A stretch of 64,000 nt of DNA from Sinotaia quadrata (Eukaryota; Mollusca; Gastropoda; Architaenioglossa; Viviparidae): NCBI GenBank assembly GCA_028829895.1, contig CM054178.1, forward strand, positions 22,191,201 to 22,255,200, read 5' to 3'. Position 1 is the stretch's first letter. Every line of letters starts with the position of its first letter. A model generated the notes under the pieces. It saw only the letters and a list, made by a program, of their open reading frames with translations, did not search any database and had not been told where the DNA came from. Shown piece by piece: positions 37,801 through 49,984 of the stretch. Position numbers and translations under genes: made by a program.

Positions 37801-39108
37801 TTGTCTAGCGATAAAAAGGTTACTTTGGGTTTAAGGGACTTAGAGAGACATGATTTCGACGGTAAAAAAATCAGGCGATTTATTCGACTAATTCATAGAA
37901 TGCACACTAAAATTTTAAATGCAAAAACAGTCACAAATCCCTGGTTTCCAACGAGAGTCAAACGACAAAGTCCCATCGGGGCAACGCCTGACAGTTCAGA
38001 CGCATCCAATGACAGATCAATGAATGCAAAGCAAAGAAACATGTCCTCGAAAGATTACCTGCCGCTTTTGCAATCTTTGTCGTCACGGACATCGCATCGT
38101 GAGCCCGCTACTCGCAGCCAGCAACAGCAAAGAACGATAACCAACGAAACCGAAACAAATGACGAGCAAACTGGCTTTCCCAGGGCCGAAAACTTGAAAA
38201 TGTTGCCATTGGACACCCAGATGTCCAACCACACTGTGCACGACAGTGCTGAACTACTGAAAATTAATGAAACCGCAGCATCCAAAGGGGGGTGGATTTT
38301 GTACATCATCTCTCCGGCATTTTTTCTCGTGTTAATATTGGTCGTCGGGACTTTCACGCTTGGAGGATGCTGCTCAAAAATGTCCTCGTGCTTGCTGAGT
38401 CAGGACCAGGACTCTTCGCACGCCTCACAGACGTATATAACAATGCAGACAGAGAACGAATTCCTAAAAGAGCGAGAGTGGATTCAAAGCATGAGCGTCG
38501 AAGAGTATGAAGAATTCAAGAGAAAGGAGATAGACTGGAACGAAGAACACTTAGCTGCCGACGAGTGGAACCAACAGCGTCTGAAGCTCTGGCTGTTAAA
38601 TGATCGCTTCCGGAGCTTGAGAGGCGAATATACGACTTCTGAAAATGAAGCGCAGTCATATGCGGGTGGCTTCTTATCTGCACTGGGCAGGCGGGCGTCC
38701 TTTTGTTACGATGCACTCGAAAGCAAACCATTCGAAGCTGACTCGACCGTGCCCCGGCGCACGAGCACTGACCTCGACAAGGGACAACAGTCGGGGGTCA
38801 CCAAAGGAGGTCGTGAGTTCAGACCCGTGCGGGAGAGTAGGTCCACTCCTGTGCAGAATAGTCAGACTCCTTACAAGAATAAGAATCCATTTGCTGCCTC
38901 ATATTTGTCGGAAACTAAGCAAGAGCGGGTGAAAACTTCCCCCTATCAAGAACTCAGCAAAGAATCTATTTCTGTTGCTATAAACACGCCAGATTTTGTG
39001 GTTTCGTCAGACTATCCTTCTCCAGAGTCCAGTAGTGGTGCTGCAAATCCCCATAGATCTTCTAATCGAGACCAGTCTAAACGTAAAACTAGTGGCACCA
39101 AGAAATAA
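34809..39108 (+). CDS. Unrecognised type I membrane protein, two coding exons (624 aa)
   Basis: I join exon 1 (34809-34890, donor GCGG|GTATGC) to exon 2 (37316-39108, acceptor CTCTCATTTAG). 82+1793 nt gives 624 residues plus TAA. An in-frame TAA at 34797 fixes the start. Features: hydrophobic N-terminus (MCVVIILVFLVS), basic RQRR, ectodomain with only two Cys (77, 80), furin-type RVKR at 241-244, six N-X-S/T sequons (90, 150, 269, 304, 332, 345), all before a single TM span (about 354-378), then GGCC and a later Cys suited to palmitoylation, an acidic/Trp-rich juxtamembrane stretch, an NPF motif near 551 and YQEL at 571. I do not recognise the family. The layout suggests a processed surface precursor, either receptor or shed ligand. 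Exon 2 is secure as coding; exon 1 is an inference supported by phase and by the signal-like sequence. Confidence 0.72.
35003..36780. repeat. 39-bp minisatellite in 554-bp higher-order units
   Basis: The monomer is about 39 bp (TTATGCTTTATAGAGATCTACAATTAATATT...). The anchor TGTGCTTTATAGAAATC recurs at 35011, 35565 and 36119, giving two 554-bp higher-order copies that are almost identical; a shortened third starts at 36119, with another anchor at 36268. More diverged monomers run to about 36780. Because 39 is a multiple of 3, long repetitive frames appear, but they are artefacts. It lies in the intron of the membrane-protein gene. Confidence 0.93.
37220..37282. repeat. (ATCT)n microsatellite next to an acceptor
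   Basis: About 15 ATCT units with two interruptions, ending about 34 bp before the exon 2 acceptor of the membrane-protein gene. Confidence 0.95.
37316..39108 (+). CDS. Large terminal exon: ectodomain, furin site, TM span, cytoplasmic tail
   Basis: An 1793-nt exon that is open throughout, while flanking DNA is stop-rich. GC content is visibly higher than its surroundings. The acceptor is a pyrimidine-rich CTCTCTCATTTAG, directly preceded by an ATCT microsatellite. The TM core is WILYIISPAFFLVLILVVG (38290-38346). All six glycosylation sequons lie before it and none after, which strongly supports an N-outside topology. RVKR is encoded at 37954-37965. TAA at 39106-39108. Confidence 0.85.
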
Positions 39109-40800
39109 GTGCTTACCCCTGCTCATCGCTGACTGATTTGTATACTGCCGCTGTGTTAACGCCTCAGTACATAATTAATTCAAAGATACCCGAAAGAAGA
39201 AGAAGCAGGAAACCACAATGTGCTGGACTTTCTTCCGAAGTAAAGAATTAAGTGCTACACCCCCTAAGGAAGTGTGCGGCTGTACTATGAGTACTGATAT
39301 ATTTCCTCCCCATGAAGGAATTCGTGAATGCGTGGAAAGTGAAACAGCAAAGTGTGATGTGTTTACCTCCGTATTCACTTCCCAATTAGAAATTCATTGA
39401 GACCTGAAAGGCAAAGATTATTAAAGTGCAAAGTGTCACCTTCGTATTGACTTCCTAAAAAGGAAATGATTAGTACCCGAAAGTTATAGACTATAAACTA
39501 CTACACGGTTAACTGTTAATTCTCCACTATCCTGAAGAAGAAGTCTGCAGGCTGCAATCAAAGCGTTCACATTCAAACAAAAAAAAATTCACTCCTTCTC
39601 TAGAAAATATTAGCTAATCCTCGATCCTCTGCCTAGAATATGTAGTAAACTAAGTCTAAAAGTTTCTTTTCAAATTAGTCAGATTTGTTACTGAATGGAA
39701 ATACTTTCACCATATCTAGGAAGCAGTTTGGCAAATGATGGCAATAACTAATTGGAAACATTCTGAATACATCTACGACAACAGTTTCAGAAATGATAGC
39801 AATTGAAGCAGTGCATTTGAGTACAAGTGGTACCTAACCTTTCAGTTCAAAACCATGCCTTATGCATACTTTGTTCAAGGACCATTTTGATAACCTCGCT
39901 GAATTCGTACTTTGTCTGATGATGTGAACAGATTAGACAGAAATTAGATAATGAAAGTGAACAAGAGAGTCAGAGTAGGCTTCATCTACAGTGGATTACA
40001 GAATTACTCAGAGTAAGTCTTTACTGCAATGGATAAACAACAAATCTGCTGGATTTATGTCTCTAATCAGAATAAGCTTGTTTTATGGCACTTAACAGGT
40101 TTTGGAGTGGATCTGATGCTTTTGAACAACCATTGGTGTAGAAAAACATAATATACTTTCGTTAGTTAATTTTGATTAGAACAACAGCAGTAACAAACTA
40201 TTTACGTGAGAGTTTCAAGCAAATTTTGTTTTATTTCTAGTTCATATGTAGGGATAATATTTCCAGTAAACCACAATATGTCTAGGACTTGATAAGCAAT
40301 ATAATTTTGTGTGTTGAAAGCGCAGATTAATACACGATTTTGTTTCTATTTATTTAATATTTTCTTAGAAAAATTGTAGCTGTTCTCCATGTTGAAAATT
40401 AACTCAAATTAAGTATTACAAGAATTGTAATTTGTAGAACTATCCTTTCTACATACCCTCATTTATGAGAATTAAGTTTTTTTAATTTTGCTTTTTGTTT
40501 TATTTTCGCTTCGTGTTTCATGGCAGTTGGCGTTTATTATCGCCAACAAATCAGCAGAGATAAGTTTAGAGTTGACTTAAGTCCTAAGTAAATCTTGTTG
40601 TGAATTACATTAAAATCCAAAATATTCTGTTGGGGTTGATTCATGTTAGCGTAGTAAATCTCGGCTGGTGATATAATTAATGTTTTAGCTCGCAAAGTTC
40701 ATGACACTGGAGTTATAAACAGAAATCTGAGTTGACTTGTAGAATTTTAGGCAGTCACCATGACTAACGCTGTTGAATAAAGAGACGTTATAAGAACTTT
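39109..40800 (+). other. Probable 3' UTR of the membrane-protein gene
   Basis: Stop-rich sequence after TAA. The first good plus-strand AATAAA is at 40776-40781. No conserved coding or structured RNA was recognised. The 3' end is inferred. Confidence 0.35.
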
Positions 40801-40899
40801 TGTTTAAAAAGAATTGCCACAACTTTCTTTCCGATATTATTATCAGTTCTTTACTAAAGGTAGTAGGGCTTTCCTGGAAAAGTCTCAGAGAAAACATCA

Positions 40900-41170
40900 C
40901 GAATCTCCTAAAGAAGTCATAATGGGTTTCCGAGAGAAGTCACAAGGGTTTTCTTAAAGAAGGCATAGATAAATCATTAGGGATCTTTGAGCGAAGTTAC
41001 AAGGATTAATGGGTTTAAATCATAGAGAAGCCATTAGAAGAAGTCATCAAGCTAATTATCTCTTGGTCTCTTAGAGAAGTCAACACACCTTCATTGCGAA
41101 GCTATCAGAGCTTTCCTAGAAAAATCGCCAGGGCTTTCTTTGAGAAACAAAATAGTTTCCTTCAAGAAAT
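40900..41170. repeat. Degenerate tandem repeat (AGAGAAGTCA-like)
   Basis: Irregular 30-40-bp units with cores such as AGAGAAGTCACAAGGGTTTTC and GAGAAGTC/GAAGCCATTAG. Very diverged. Just past the inferred 3' end of the membrane-protein gene. Confidence 0.5.
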
Positions 41171-41729
41171 TATTAGAGCTAATAATGAAATGTTTGCTGA
41201 TGTTGATGTTCATACAAACTAATTACATTTTCCCAGTGAAATGTTAGGACAACAGATGTACATCCACAAACCTGAAAAGTGAAGACCACGTTTGAGATCT
41301 GGCCCTAAAATCACTGACTGACTGCTGTCTGATACTGATATACCTTAGTGCTGGATGCAGACTCCAAAGTATTGTCAACCAGTCAAACTAAATCAAAACA
41401 ATTCTTTATGTTTTGGATTTACAGATTCAATTTTTCGTTGTTGAATAGTCATTTCCAAAAAAATAAAAAAGATAAACAGCCGTGATTTAGTGAATTAATA
41501 ATTTTTAAACTGATTTTTGTGTAATATTATTTGTTTCTTTAAAATTGCAATGCCAAACAATTTTAAAATAAAAAAAATTCTTTAAGCCTGTTCAAGCAGC
41601 ACGTGTTACGAAAAAGATATCTGTGCATTGGTTGCGTTTGATGTGTCACTGTAGATCGATCTCTGTATAGCATTGAGCAGATTATACCAATAATAATAGT
41701 AATAATAATACTAATTTAAAAAACAAACA

Positions 41730-42140
41730 AGCATGATTGTAAAAGATGAAGAGAAAGGCACAACATCAAGCAATTATAATTATCAGCCAATCACATGCCT
41801 ATCATCTATCTGGAAGTTACTTTCAGGAATTATATCTGATAAAATCATGGCTTACCTTGAAGCAAGCTACTAACAAATGAACTAAAAGATGCTAAACCAG
41901 GATAGAAGAGGAACAAAGGAACAATTGGCATTTGATAAGGCCATCAAGAACTGAAGAACAAATCTTGCAATGGCATGGATTGACAACCAAACGGTTTATG
42001 ACTCAGTTCCACATTCAAGGACACTTGAAATAATAAAAATGTACAAGATAGTACCATCACTACAAAAACTAATCCAAGTATCAAGGACAAAGTGAAAACC
42101 GTACTCACATGCAACAATATAGAAATTGTAGACATACTGT
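41730..42140 (+). pseudogene. Non-LTR retrotransposon reverse transcriptase relic
   Basis: The plus-strand frame contains NYQPITCLSSIWKLLSGII, then RRGTKEQLAFDKAIKN and LAMAWIDNQTVYDSVPHS, the order of conserved RT blocks in LINE-type elements (the last corresponds to the WIDYxKAFDSVPH block). Stops interrupt it (for example after EASY). No ends visible; only the middle of RT remains. It abuts dispersed repeat copy D. Confidence 0.7.
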
Positions 42141-42164
42141 GATATATGCGTCACTTAGTTAATG

Positions 42165-43790
42165 AAGATAATAATTATTATTATCATAACTAATTTCAAG
42201 TGATGAGAATATTAATTTTATTTTATTAATGATCCTCCCAACAGACACCACTCGTCTCTCACTTTGCAGATATTTTGATACTGTAAACGTTTCACAGTTC
42301 CACAACATAAAAAAAACGTTTACAGTTACATAAGGTTTTCTGCAGGTGGAAAACTTCTTACTAAGGAGAAAACAAATCAGAATTTAATCTATATTTAGCG
42401 AGCTTTCATCCACCCACTTTCTTCTTCAACATAAGAATATCAATATCAATATGTGTAAGGTCAATAAATTTAACAATAAATTTATTAAAAGAAAAATCAA
42501 CTATACAAATGACAATTTCAATGAAACAGATAATTTAACATCAATATTCCACGAATCCATGTTACGGTAAATTATAGTTTACAGTCTCTCTCTACATATA
42601 TATATATATATATATATAATAATAATAAAATTACAGCTAATTATTATAGTTCAACAATAGAGTCAATACGATTTGCATGTTAGTCCTATCGGAGAATAGA
42701 AATGGAGTTATTAGAAGAGGTTATTATAAACTTCACATAACCTGGATTAAGTAGAGCTTCCACAAATCTTTTCACTGGCCTTTTCAATCACGTCACAGTG
42801 TCAAAATGTTACAATGCCAAAATGTCCACCTCAGCACCTGTTCCCGCCTCCTGACACTGACGCGTCGTTACTCTCAATGGACCTGGCACTCTCTTGCTGT
42901 CAGTTTCTCGAACAGAACACAATCACAATGATTGTGTTATTTTCACTAGTCTGATGTACTTAGCAACCTTGCTTTGGTGCGTCAAAAGTAGGGGTGTAGC
43001 ATACTCCTTTACGCTTACACACTGCAACACACTTCGCAAGTTTCCCCGTGCTTTCCAGTCACTCAGGTCACGACTAGTGAACAAACAAAGGGTAGCTAAA
43101 ATCTTGAAAGTTGAACTTGAGGCTCCACTTGAGACTCACAGCTCAGGGTTGAACTCACACTCAGACTGAGACTCAACCATAACCAAAGAAGAAGAAATCA
43201 GAAGGCTGCTTGCTGACTGCAACATTCAATCAAGGAGCAAGCCCAAGTTCCTTATTTATTACAATATAACTCCATTTTATCTTTTCTCAAAACTTACAAT
43301 CTCCTGCATCAGTAGTTATTATCCCCATGCACACGAGGTACAATAAATACAATGTATCAAACAATGTCATATATCAATACACCACACGGGCGCAGCTTAG
43401 TTCAAACATTTGTAGTAAATAAATCAACTTACATAGTATATCTTTACAGAAATACAAGTGTAACATATAGAAAAATGCATGAAATGTTTCTAAGTCCACG
43501 TTTCTAATTCTCTCAATCAGTCAGTTTAAACTCACCACTCAAGCTAACGACTGCCTTCAGAGCCGGATTTCTCTCTTTGTCTTCAAATTCAAAAGTGAAT
43601 AGACAGCAAAATTCTCTACTGCAAGTAAACTCCTTAAGTGTGAATCCTTTTACTTGCCAAATAGCGGTAACAAAAATAGCTACATCAATTGCAAATCTGA
43701 TTCAATTAAGAGCAGATGAAGTGGAACAAAAGATTTTGGACCATCAGAATGATATTGTTCTAAAATCTTACGCAACGTGTGAGAACGTTT
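42165..43790 (+). mobile_element. Dispersed repeat family, copy D (~1.6 kb)
   Basis: Starts in the TTATTATTATCATAACTAATTT tract and carries all family blocks (GGAAAACTTCTTACTA, CATCCACCCACTTTC, ATAGAAATGGAGTTATTA, AGCTAACGACTGCC). A TA tract (42597-42618) sits inside. The right end is less similar to the other copies beyond about 43640. Confidence 0.75.
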
Positions 43791-45459
43791 AGAATCTGGT
43801 TGACTGGTTGAAAAAAAGTTTCCTGCTTAAAAAAATCTAGCGTATAAAATAAAATCTTATTTCGACCACGCTTATCTTTGTGAAACTTTGCTTTCGACAA
43901 TGAACATCATAAAATCAAAATACAGATATCGACTTACAGACATCCATCTTGACGATTGATTACGAACGGGATTGCCATCATATTCTCCCAACTATGACAA
44001 AGTGGCTGATGAAATGCAGTGCGACAATCACACTAATTGAAAACTATATGAGTCACAAACAAATGATGTTTGATATCATGATGTCTCATCACAATAAACT
44101 GCAATATCATATCATTATCATAACAATTATCAACATAATAATTAGTATCATTGTTATAATAAGTCATGTTACATTAGTGAGTCTCAGTATCTTAATGAGC
44201 GCCAGTCATAATCAATTGAAACCCATCTGTTCTGTTGAGTTTGATATACATTAACTGATATAATAATCAGATATGTCCTGTATTGAGTCTGAATTATTTT
44301 CAAGTGATCTAGAACCCAAGAGAAGAGGAGGCAATGGCAATAGGATATATTGGGAGGGCTTTTGAAGAGAGACGAAGAAAGTGATGTAAAGAATAGAAAA
44401 AGAAATAAGGAGATTAGAGAAGGCGACAGAAATAGAGTTACGAAGAAAAAAGAAAAAGAAGTAGAGAAAATTAGGACTGAGAAATAAGTAGAATTAGAAC
44501 AGCAAAGAAGTTTTGGCAATCAACAGAATAGCTGCTCCTGGAGAGTGGTTAGTACCCTTTGCATAGGCAAGTTTTGGAGCTGTGGAGCTGTGGAGCACAT
44601 TCCATTTCAGACTGGAATGTTTTAATAGTCTGAGCGGTTGAAAAGTTGCAGCCTTAATATGGCTGAGAATTTATACCTAAAACTTGCCACTTATCTCAGT
44701 CAAGCAAAGAATAGGGATCACAGCAAAGTGCAGTAACTATTAATCCTGCAAACATACTCATTCAGAATCAAATATGTCCCTGGTGCAGATTTCCTCTGTA
44801 GATAGCCTGTGCCACACGACTGATTTTGGCACAGAAATACCACTCTCATATGCTAACCATTGTTTTAAGACTACAACTTCCAATCTTTGTCTAAGACAAT
44901 GACACTGAGCTTGACAAAAATGTTCACTTACTTCCCTAGTATTATGAAACATATAAAGCATTAAAATTATGTTTTTAAATGAAGCATTCTCACCCTTCAA
45001 GTTTGGCTTATTCTTGCATTAGTAGGGTTGACTAATACGGGACAAAATTGTCCTAAGGTAGGTAAAATGCGACATCCAGCATCAAACACTGGGGAAAATA
45101 GCTTGAAGAGATAAAACTTTTTTTTTTCTAAACGAGAGAGTTATTTATGTGACTCCACCCTTTCCTTATGCACACAGAGGAAAGTAACTGTTTGAAGCTT
45201 GCACATTTGAGGTCAGTGCACACACCACCCCCCTCCAAGTAATTCCAATGTCTTGATGTGGTAGCGAGCCTAGCCTAAACTCAGCATTTCTTTTCACATC
45301 TCTTATTTTTCTAAAAGCGAATGCATGACGTAACTAAAGCCCGCTAACCACGAATTGTTGGGTTTATGCGTGCATATTTCTCATCTGTATGTAACAGACT
45401 AGTAGATGTTTGAACTGATTTGATCTTTCTCAAGTTAAATTTATGTTGTTTTTTCTCTC

Positions 45460-45465
<6 letters not shown>
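43791..45465. other. No gene seen
   Basis: AT-rich DNA with ATC/ATT-rich low-complexity sequence near 44100-44170 and a purine-rich stretch at 44300-44480. Short frames only; nothing supported. Confidence 0.55.

Positions 45466-45531
<66 letters not shown>
45466..45531. repeat. (CA)n microsatellite
   Basis: About 30 CA units, nearly uninterrupted. Confidence 0.97.
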
Positions 45532-45537
<6 letters not shown>

Positions 45538-45539
45538 CC

Positions 45540-46271
45540 CTAACCTGAAAAGAGCAATTGTTGCAAATTTTCTGGAAGGACATTTTGATATATCTAACCA
45601 CTAACCACATAAATCATTTATATAGTTATTTTACCACACCGTAAGGTAGGGCAAGTACTTATATTTTGCAATTTTAAAACTATTTTCTCTAAGTTGTAAG
45701 AGAACATATCTTTGTTAAAGTTTTTATAAAATTAATTTGTTAAACTGTAACTACTTTCTTATGCACTATTTAAATATAAATTTTTTCATTGAATATTTCT
45801 TTCACATTCACCTTGACTTCTTTCTGTTTAGGTATTTATTTTAAGAGAATACTTAGCACTTTTTCTGTATCCACATGTCTACATGTAGCAAAGAAATATT
45901 TCTTTTTATCTGTTTATCTGTTTAGCTGCAACTGTATGATATTGCTTAAACAAGTTGATTTATTCTAACTGTTGATTTATTTATTGATTGGCGAAGTACG
46001 AGTTATGTGTCAAAAGAGTGACAAATACGCACAAATACTGTGTATGTGTCTTAGGACTTAGATGATAAGACATCAAACATATTAGCTTGTTTTAGATAAA
46101 TTTATAAACGTCAGTCACAGCACATTTTTGAATATGAGAGCGCGCAAGCCTGGTACAAGATATAATTATAGTGATTTGCAGATTATAACAGTTTAGCAAC
46201 TGAGTACACATGCTAAAGGCAGAAAAAGTCAAAGAACTTAAAAATAAGTGAGACAGCATATGCTTTATAGC

Positions 46272-46302
<31 letters not shown>

Positions 46303-47850
46303 AGGCTGGAAATAGTTTAGTGCACACAGAAACTTTGATCCCTGCTTGGCTGAATTGGTTCAATAGAATGTGCTACAATTCCAGAAGTGTAAGACATTTT
46401 TGGCTGCCATTCTTTACGTATTGTGTAAGTGTAAAGTGTAAGTAAAGTGTAAGTCATCCATCTCAGTCAGCATCCATACTTGGGACATACGCACTACTAC
46501 AGCTGCTCTAGAGTCTAGAATGACCCTCTCCATTGCAGACAACGCTTATTTGCGTTTGGAGAGTGTCGTCTTTTTTTAAAAAATGACCCTGGTCAACGTG
46601 TGCACAATTAACAGAGTGAACTTTCATTACATTATAACATTGCTATAGCATTATTTAGATTGAACTTTGCACACCTGTCGTCTCAACTGTTAACATTATT
46701 TTGTCTTTTATCTCTAACACAGTCAATTGTTTCAGTATACCTATTTTGTCAAATATTCAATGTAACCAGCTCGTTCCAAAGACTCTTCTGCTTATTTTAT
46801 CAACGGTCAGTACCTGTTTGGATGGGACTGAACGTGGCTGGGAGCGGAACCTACATCTTTCTATCCATCCATCCATTTGATTGCATTTGTACCTAAGCTG
46901 TAGGGTGCAAGTAGAGTCTGTGGCACACGACACCAATATTTATAGTCGCATTCACCATGTGTACATTACAATAACAAATAACTGCAGTTTCAATACAGAG
47001 AGAAACGTACATAAAACGAATTAGAAATTTACAGTTCAAAGAAAACTATGACAATAAAGAGACAGCGCTATAACTTGCTGACGGAAAAGATTCTTCAGGA
47101 AAAAAAAATCATGACAACTGCGCATAATAGAGAATTAGTTCAGTCCGAAAGTACTTGAGTATTCTAACCATGGAGATATGCGCTTGTGTATGTGTATGAG
47201 AATTGTGGTGATTGGGGTACATATGATAAACACCAAGGAGGAGCCTGTACCCTGAAACTTGTTTTGAGAGGGGGGGGGGGACAAAAGAGGCAGGTTGGTG
47301 GTCTTCATGAAAATATGTCCCAGTGAAAGGATCTTTATGTTCGTGTGCAGAAATGGCCGATTGTTTCACTCGTGCTCTCTATCATAAACGTGCAGCACGT
47401 GACCATTACCACGTGATCAGAGAGAGAGAGAGAGAGCGAGCGCAAGCTGTACTCTGCATTGCAAACACTGATGACTGGTAATATTTGTACAGGCCGGCTG
47501 TTCTGTGACAGAGTGGAAAAACGGGTTTTCTGTTGCCTGGTGAGCCCCGAGGGCAGAATCCGCCATATCTATAGCTATTTTTTTTGTGCAAATATTTAAA
47601 TATAGGTGAAAATTAAAAAATATAACGAACGGAGTGGGAAATGTGGACGCACATTCCATTTCAGACGTAACATTTATATTTAGATCGATGCACGATATTT
47701 GTAGTTGTGTAAATTATACACTCGCACATTAATGGACATTGAATTCAAGGATAATCATGCACGTAAATATGTTTACTGGTTCATACTATTTATGAAATTA
47801 AATACTCATATTTCATTTATTAGAGCAAAATTATATTTCATCTCTCTCTA
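45540..47850. other. No gene seen; (GT)n at 46277-46302
   Basis: Stop-rich. A 13-unit GT run, a short G tract near 47270 and a GA run at 47420 are the only landmarks. Confidence 0.55.
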
Positions 47851-47854
47851 TTTA

Positions 47855-48410
47855 TGGTTATGATTATTATTATTAATCATCCATAACTAATTACAAATGA
47901 TGAGAATCTTAATTTATGTTATTAATAATTCTCCAGAAGACACATTCGTCTCTCTCACTTGGCGGATTTGCGGGCGCTGTAAACGCTGTAAACGTTGTAA
48001 ACGTTTTCTCTCTTGCACAACATTAAAGGGAAGCATTTAGTCACACAATATTTCCATAGGTGGAAAACTTCTTGCTAAAGGAGAAGACAAATCCGTCTTT
48101 AATCTATCTTTAGTGAGCCCCAAACCACTCATTTATTTCTCCAACATAAGGTTATCAATATGTGTAAGAAGGTCAATAAATTTAACAATACAGATATTAA
48201 ATCAACAATCAAATTTACATATAACAAATACAAATACAAAAGATTACTTGACATCAACATTTCCATGAAATCATATTTGTATAATTTTAATACCTATACA
48301 GTCTTATATCCTAAATACAATTGAACAGATTAGTGTCAATGCAAATTACAGGGAAATTCTTATTAGAGAACATAAATTAGTTATTTATTCTTATCATATC
48401 CACTACTTTT
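47855..48410 (+). mobile_element. Dispersed repeat family, copy E (truncated, ~0.55 kb)
   Basis: Starts in TTATTATTATTAATC...ATTACAAATGATGAGAATC, follows the family to the ACAGATTAGTGTCAATGCAA block and then stops. Closest to copy A, sharing the AACAGATTAGTGTCAAT segment that others have diverged from. Confidence 0.75.
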
Positions 48411-48481
48411 CATGGAAATGGCGAACTGTCGAAGTCCATTTTTACTTCCTAACAATAGTACTTCTATAACTTTTAATATCT

Positions 48482-48980
48482 AACTGAAATGAAGAAAAAT
48501 ATCTGATCCTTTATTATACAGCAAAATGAAGAAAAATAACTTGTTCCTTATTCTACTGCAAAGTGAAGAAAAATAACTTGTTCCTTATTCTACTGCAAAG
48601 TGAAGAAAAATAACTTGTTCCTTATTCTACTGCAAAGTGAAGAAAAATAACTATTGCAAAGTTAAGAAAAATATCTTGTTCCTTATTCTACTGCAAAGTG
48701 AAGAAAAATAACTTGTTCCTTATTCTACTGCAAAGTGAAGAAAAATAACTATTGCAAAGTGAAGAAAAATAACTTGTTCCTTATTCTACTGAAAAGTGAA
48801 GAAAAATAACTTGTTCCTTATTCTACTGAAAAGTGAAGAAAAATAACTTGTTCCTTATTCTATTGCAAAGTGAAGAAAAATAACTTGTTCCTTATTCTAC
48901 TGCAAAGTTAAGAACAATAACTTGTTCCTTATTCTACTGAAAAGTGAAGAAAAATAGCGTTCGTTATTCTACTGCAAAGT
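48482..48980. repeat. 37-bp minisatellite (~13 units)
   Basis: Unit of about 37 bp, core CTGCAAAGTGAAGAAAAATA followed by ACTTGTTCCTTATTCTA. Some units are shortened. Highly homogeneous. Confidence 0.95.
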
Positions 48981-49159
48981 CTGAGGGACATTGAGATGAG
49001 ATGTGCCGATTGCTGCGCCAGATGCTAACAGTGCACAAAGGTCTAAGTACCCATCATGTATATATCTCAGCCTTGGAAGGTTTACTATCCGTTTCTGATT
49101 ATATCAGTGTCTGCTGGGCATCTGCTTGCCGTTGATGAGTACCAGTTTTAGTGTACAAG

Positions 49160-49430
49160 ACATAAATCGTCATTTATGTCAGTCATTGTTACTATATAAG
49201 ACTGTCACACAACTCGACATTTATATGTGTCAATGTTACTGCATAAGACTGTCAAATAACTCGTCATTTCTATGTGTCAGTGTTACTACATAAGGTTGTC
49301 ACGCAACTCGTCGTTATATGTGTCAGTGTTACTACATAAGGTTGTCATGCAACTCGTCATTTATATGTGTCAGTGTTACTGCATAAGACTGTCACACAAC
49401 TCGTCGTTTATATGTGTCAGTGTTATGTTG
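49160..49430. repeat. ~47-bp minisatellite (5-6 units)
   Basis: Units carry ATATGTGTCAGTGTTACTGC followed by ATAAG(A/G)(C/T)TGTCA(C/T). Moderately diverged. Directly between two other arrays. Confidence 0.9.
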
Positions 49431-49494
49431 TGGGGCTACATATAAGTTCAGCATATTCCTCAGTGCTGCCGGTGTATGAGGGTCAACACTACTA

Positions 49495-49770
49495 GCTATT
49501 GATATGTGTCGGTGTTATTGTACAGACACAGTACTAGCCATTGATATGTGTTGATGTTATTGTACAGACACAGTACTAACCATTGATATGTGTTGATGTT
49601 ATTGTACAGACACAGTACTAACCATTGATATGTGTTGATGTTATTGTACAGACACAGTACTAACCATTGATATGTGTTGATGTTATTGTACAGACACAGT
49701 ACTAACCATTGATATGTGTTGATATTATTGTACAGTGCTAACCTTTGATATGTGTCGGTGTTATTGTACA
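49495..49770. repeat. 42-bp minisatellite (6-7 units)
   Basis: Unit of 42 bp, core ATTGATATGTGTTGATGTTA then TTGTACAGACACAGTACTAACC. Because the period is divisible by 3, it leaves a long spurious repetitive frame on the minus strand. Confidence 0.95.
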
Positions 49771-49984
49771 TGATATATTATACTGTCACACTGCTAGCCA
49801 TTGATTGTTTTCGGTGTCTATTTTCCTGGAATGTGTGAGGGTTGTTTTCATGGGTCTAGCATACTTTTAAATTATGCTCATAATTTTTAAACTTGAAGAA
49901 AAAAGTGTCAAGTGTATTTTAAAAGATACCTGCAACAAAAAGTTAATTTACAGCTATATTAAATCAGCCTTTCTTTTGGCCAGT

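Noticed and set aside
49496..49771. 91-aa minus-strand frame of LYNNINTYQWLVLC repeats
   Set aside because: Artefact of a 42-bp minisatellite.
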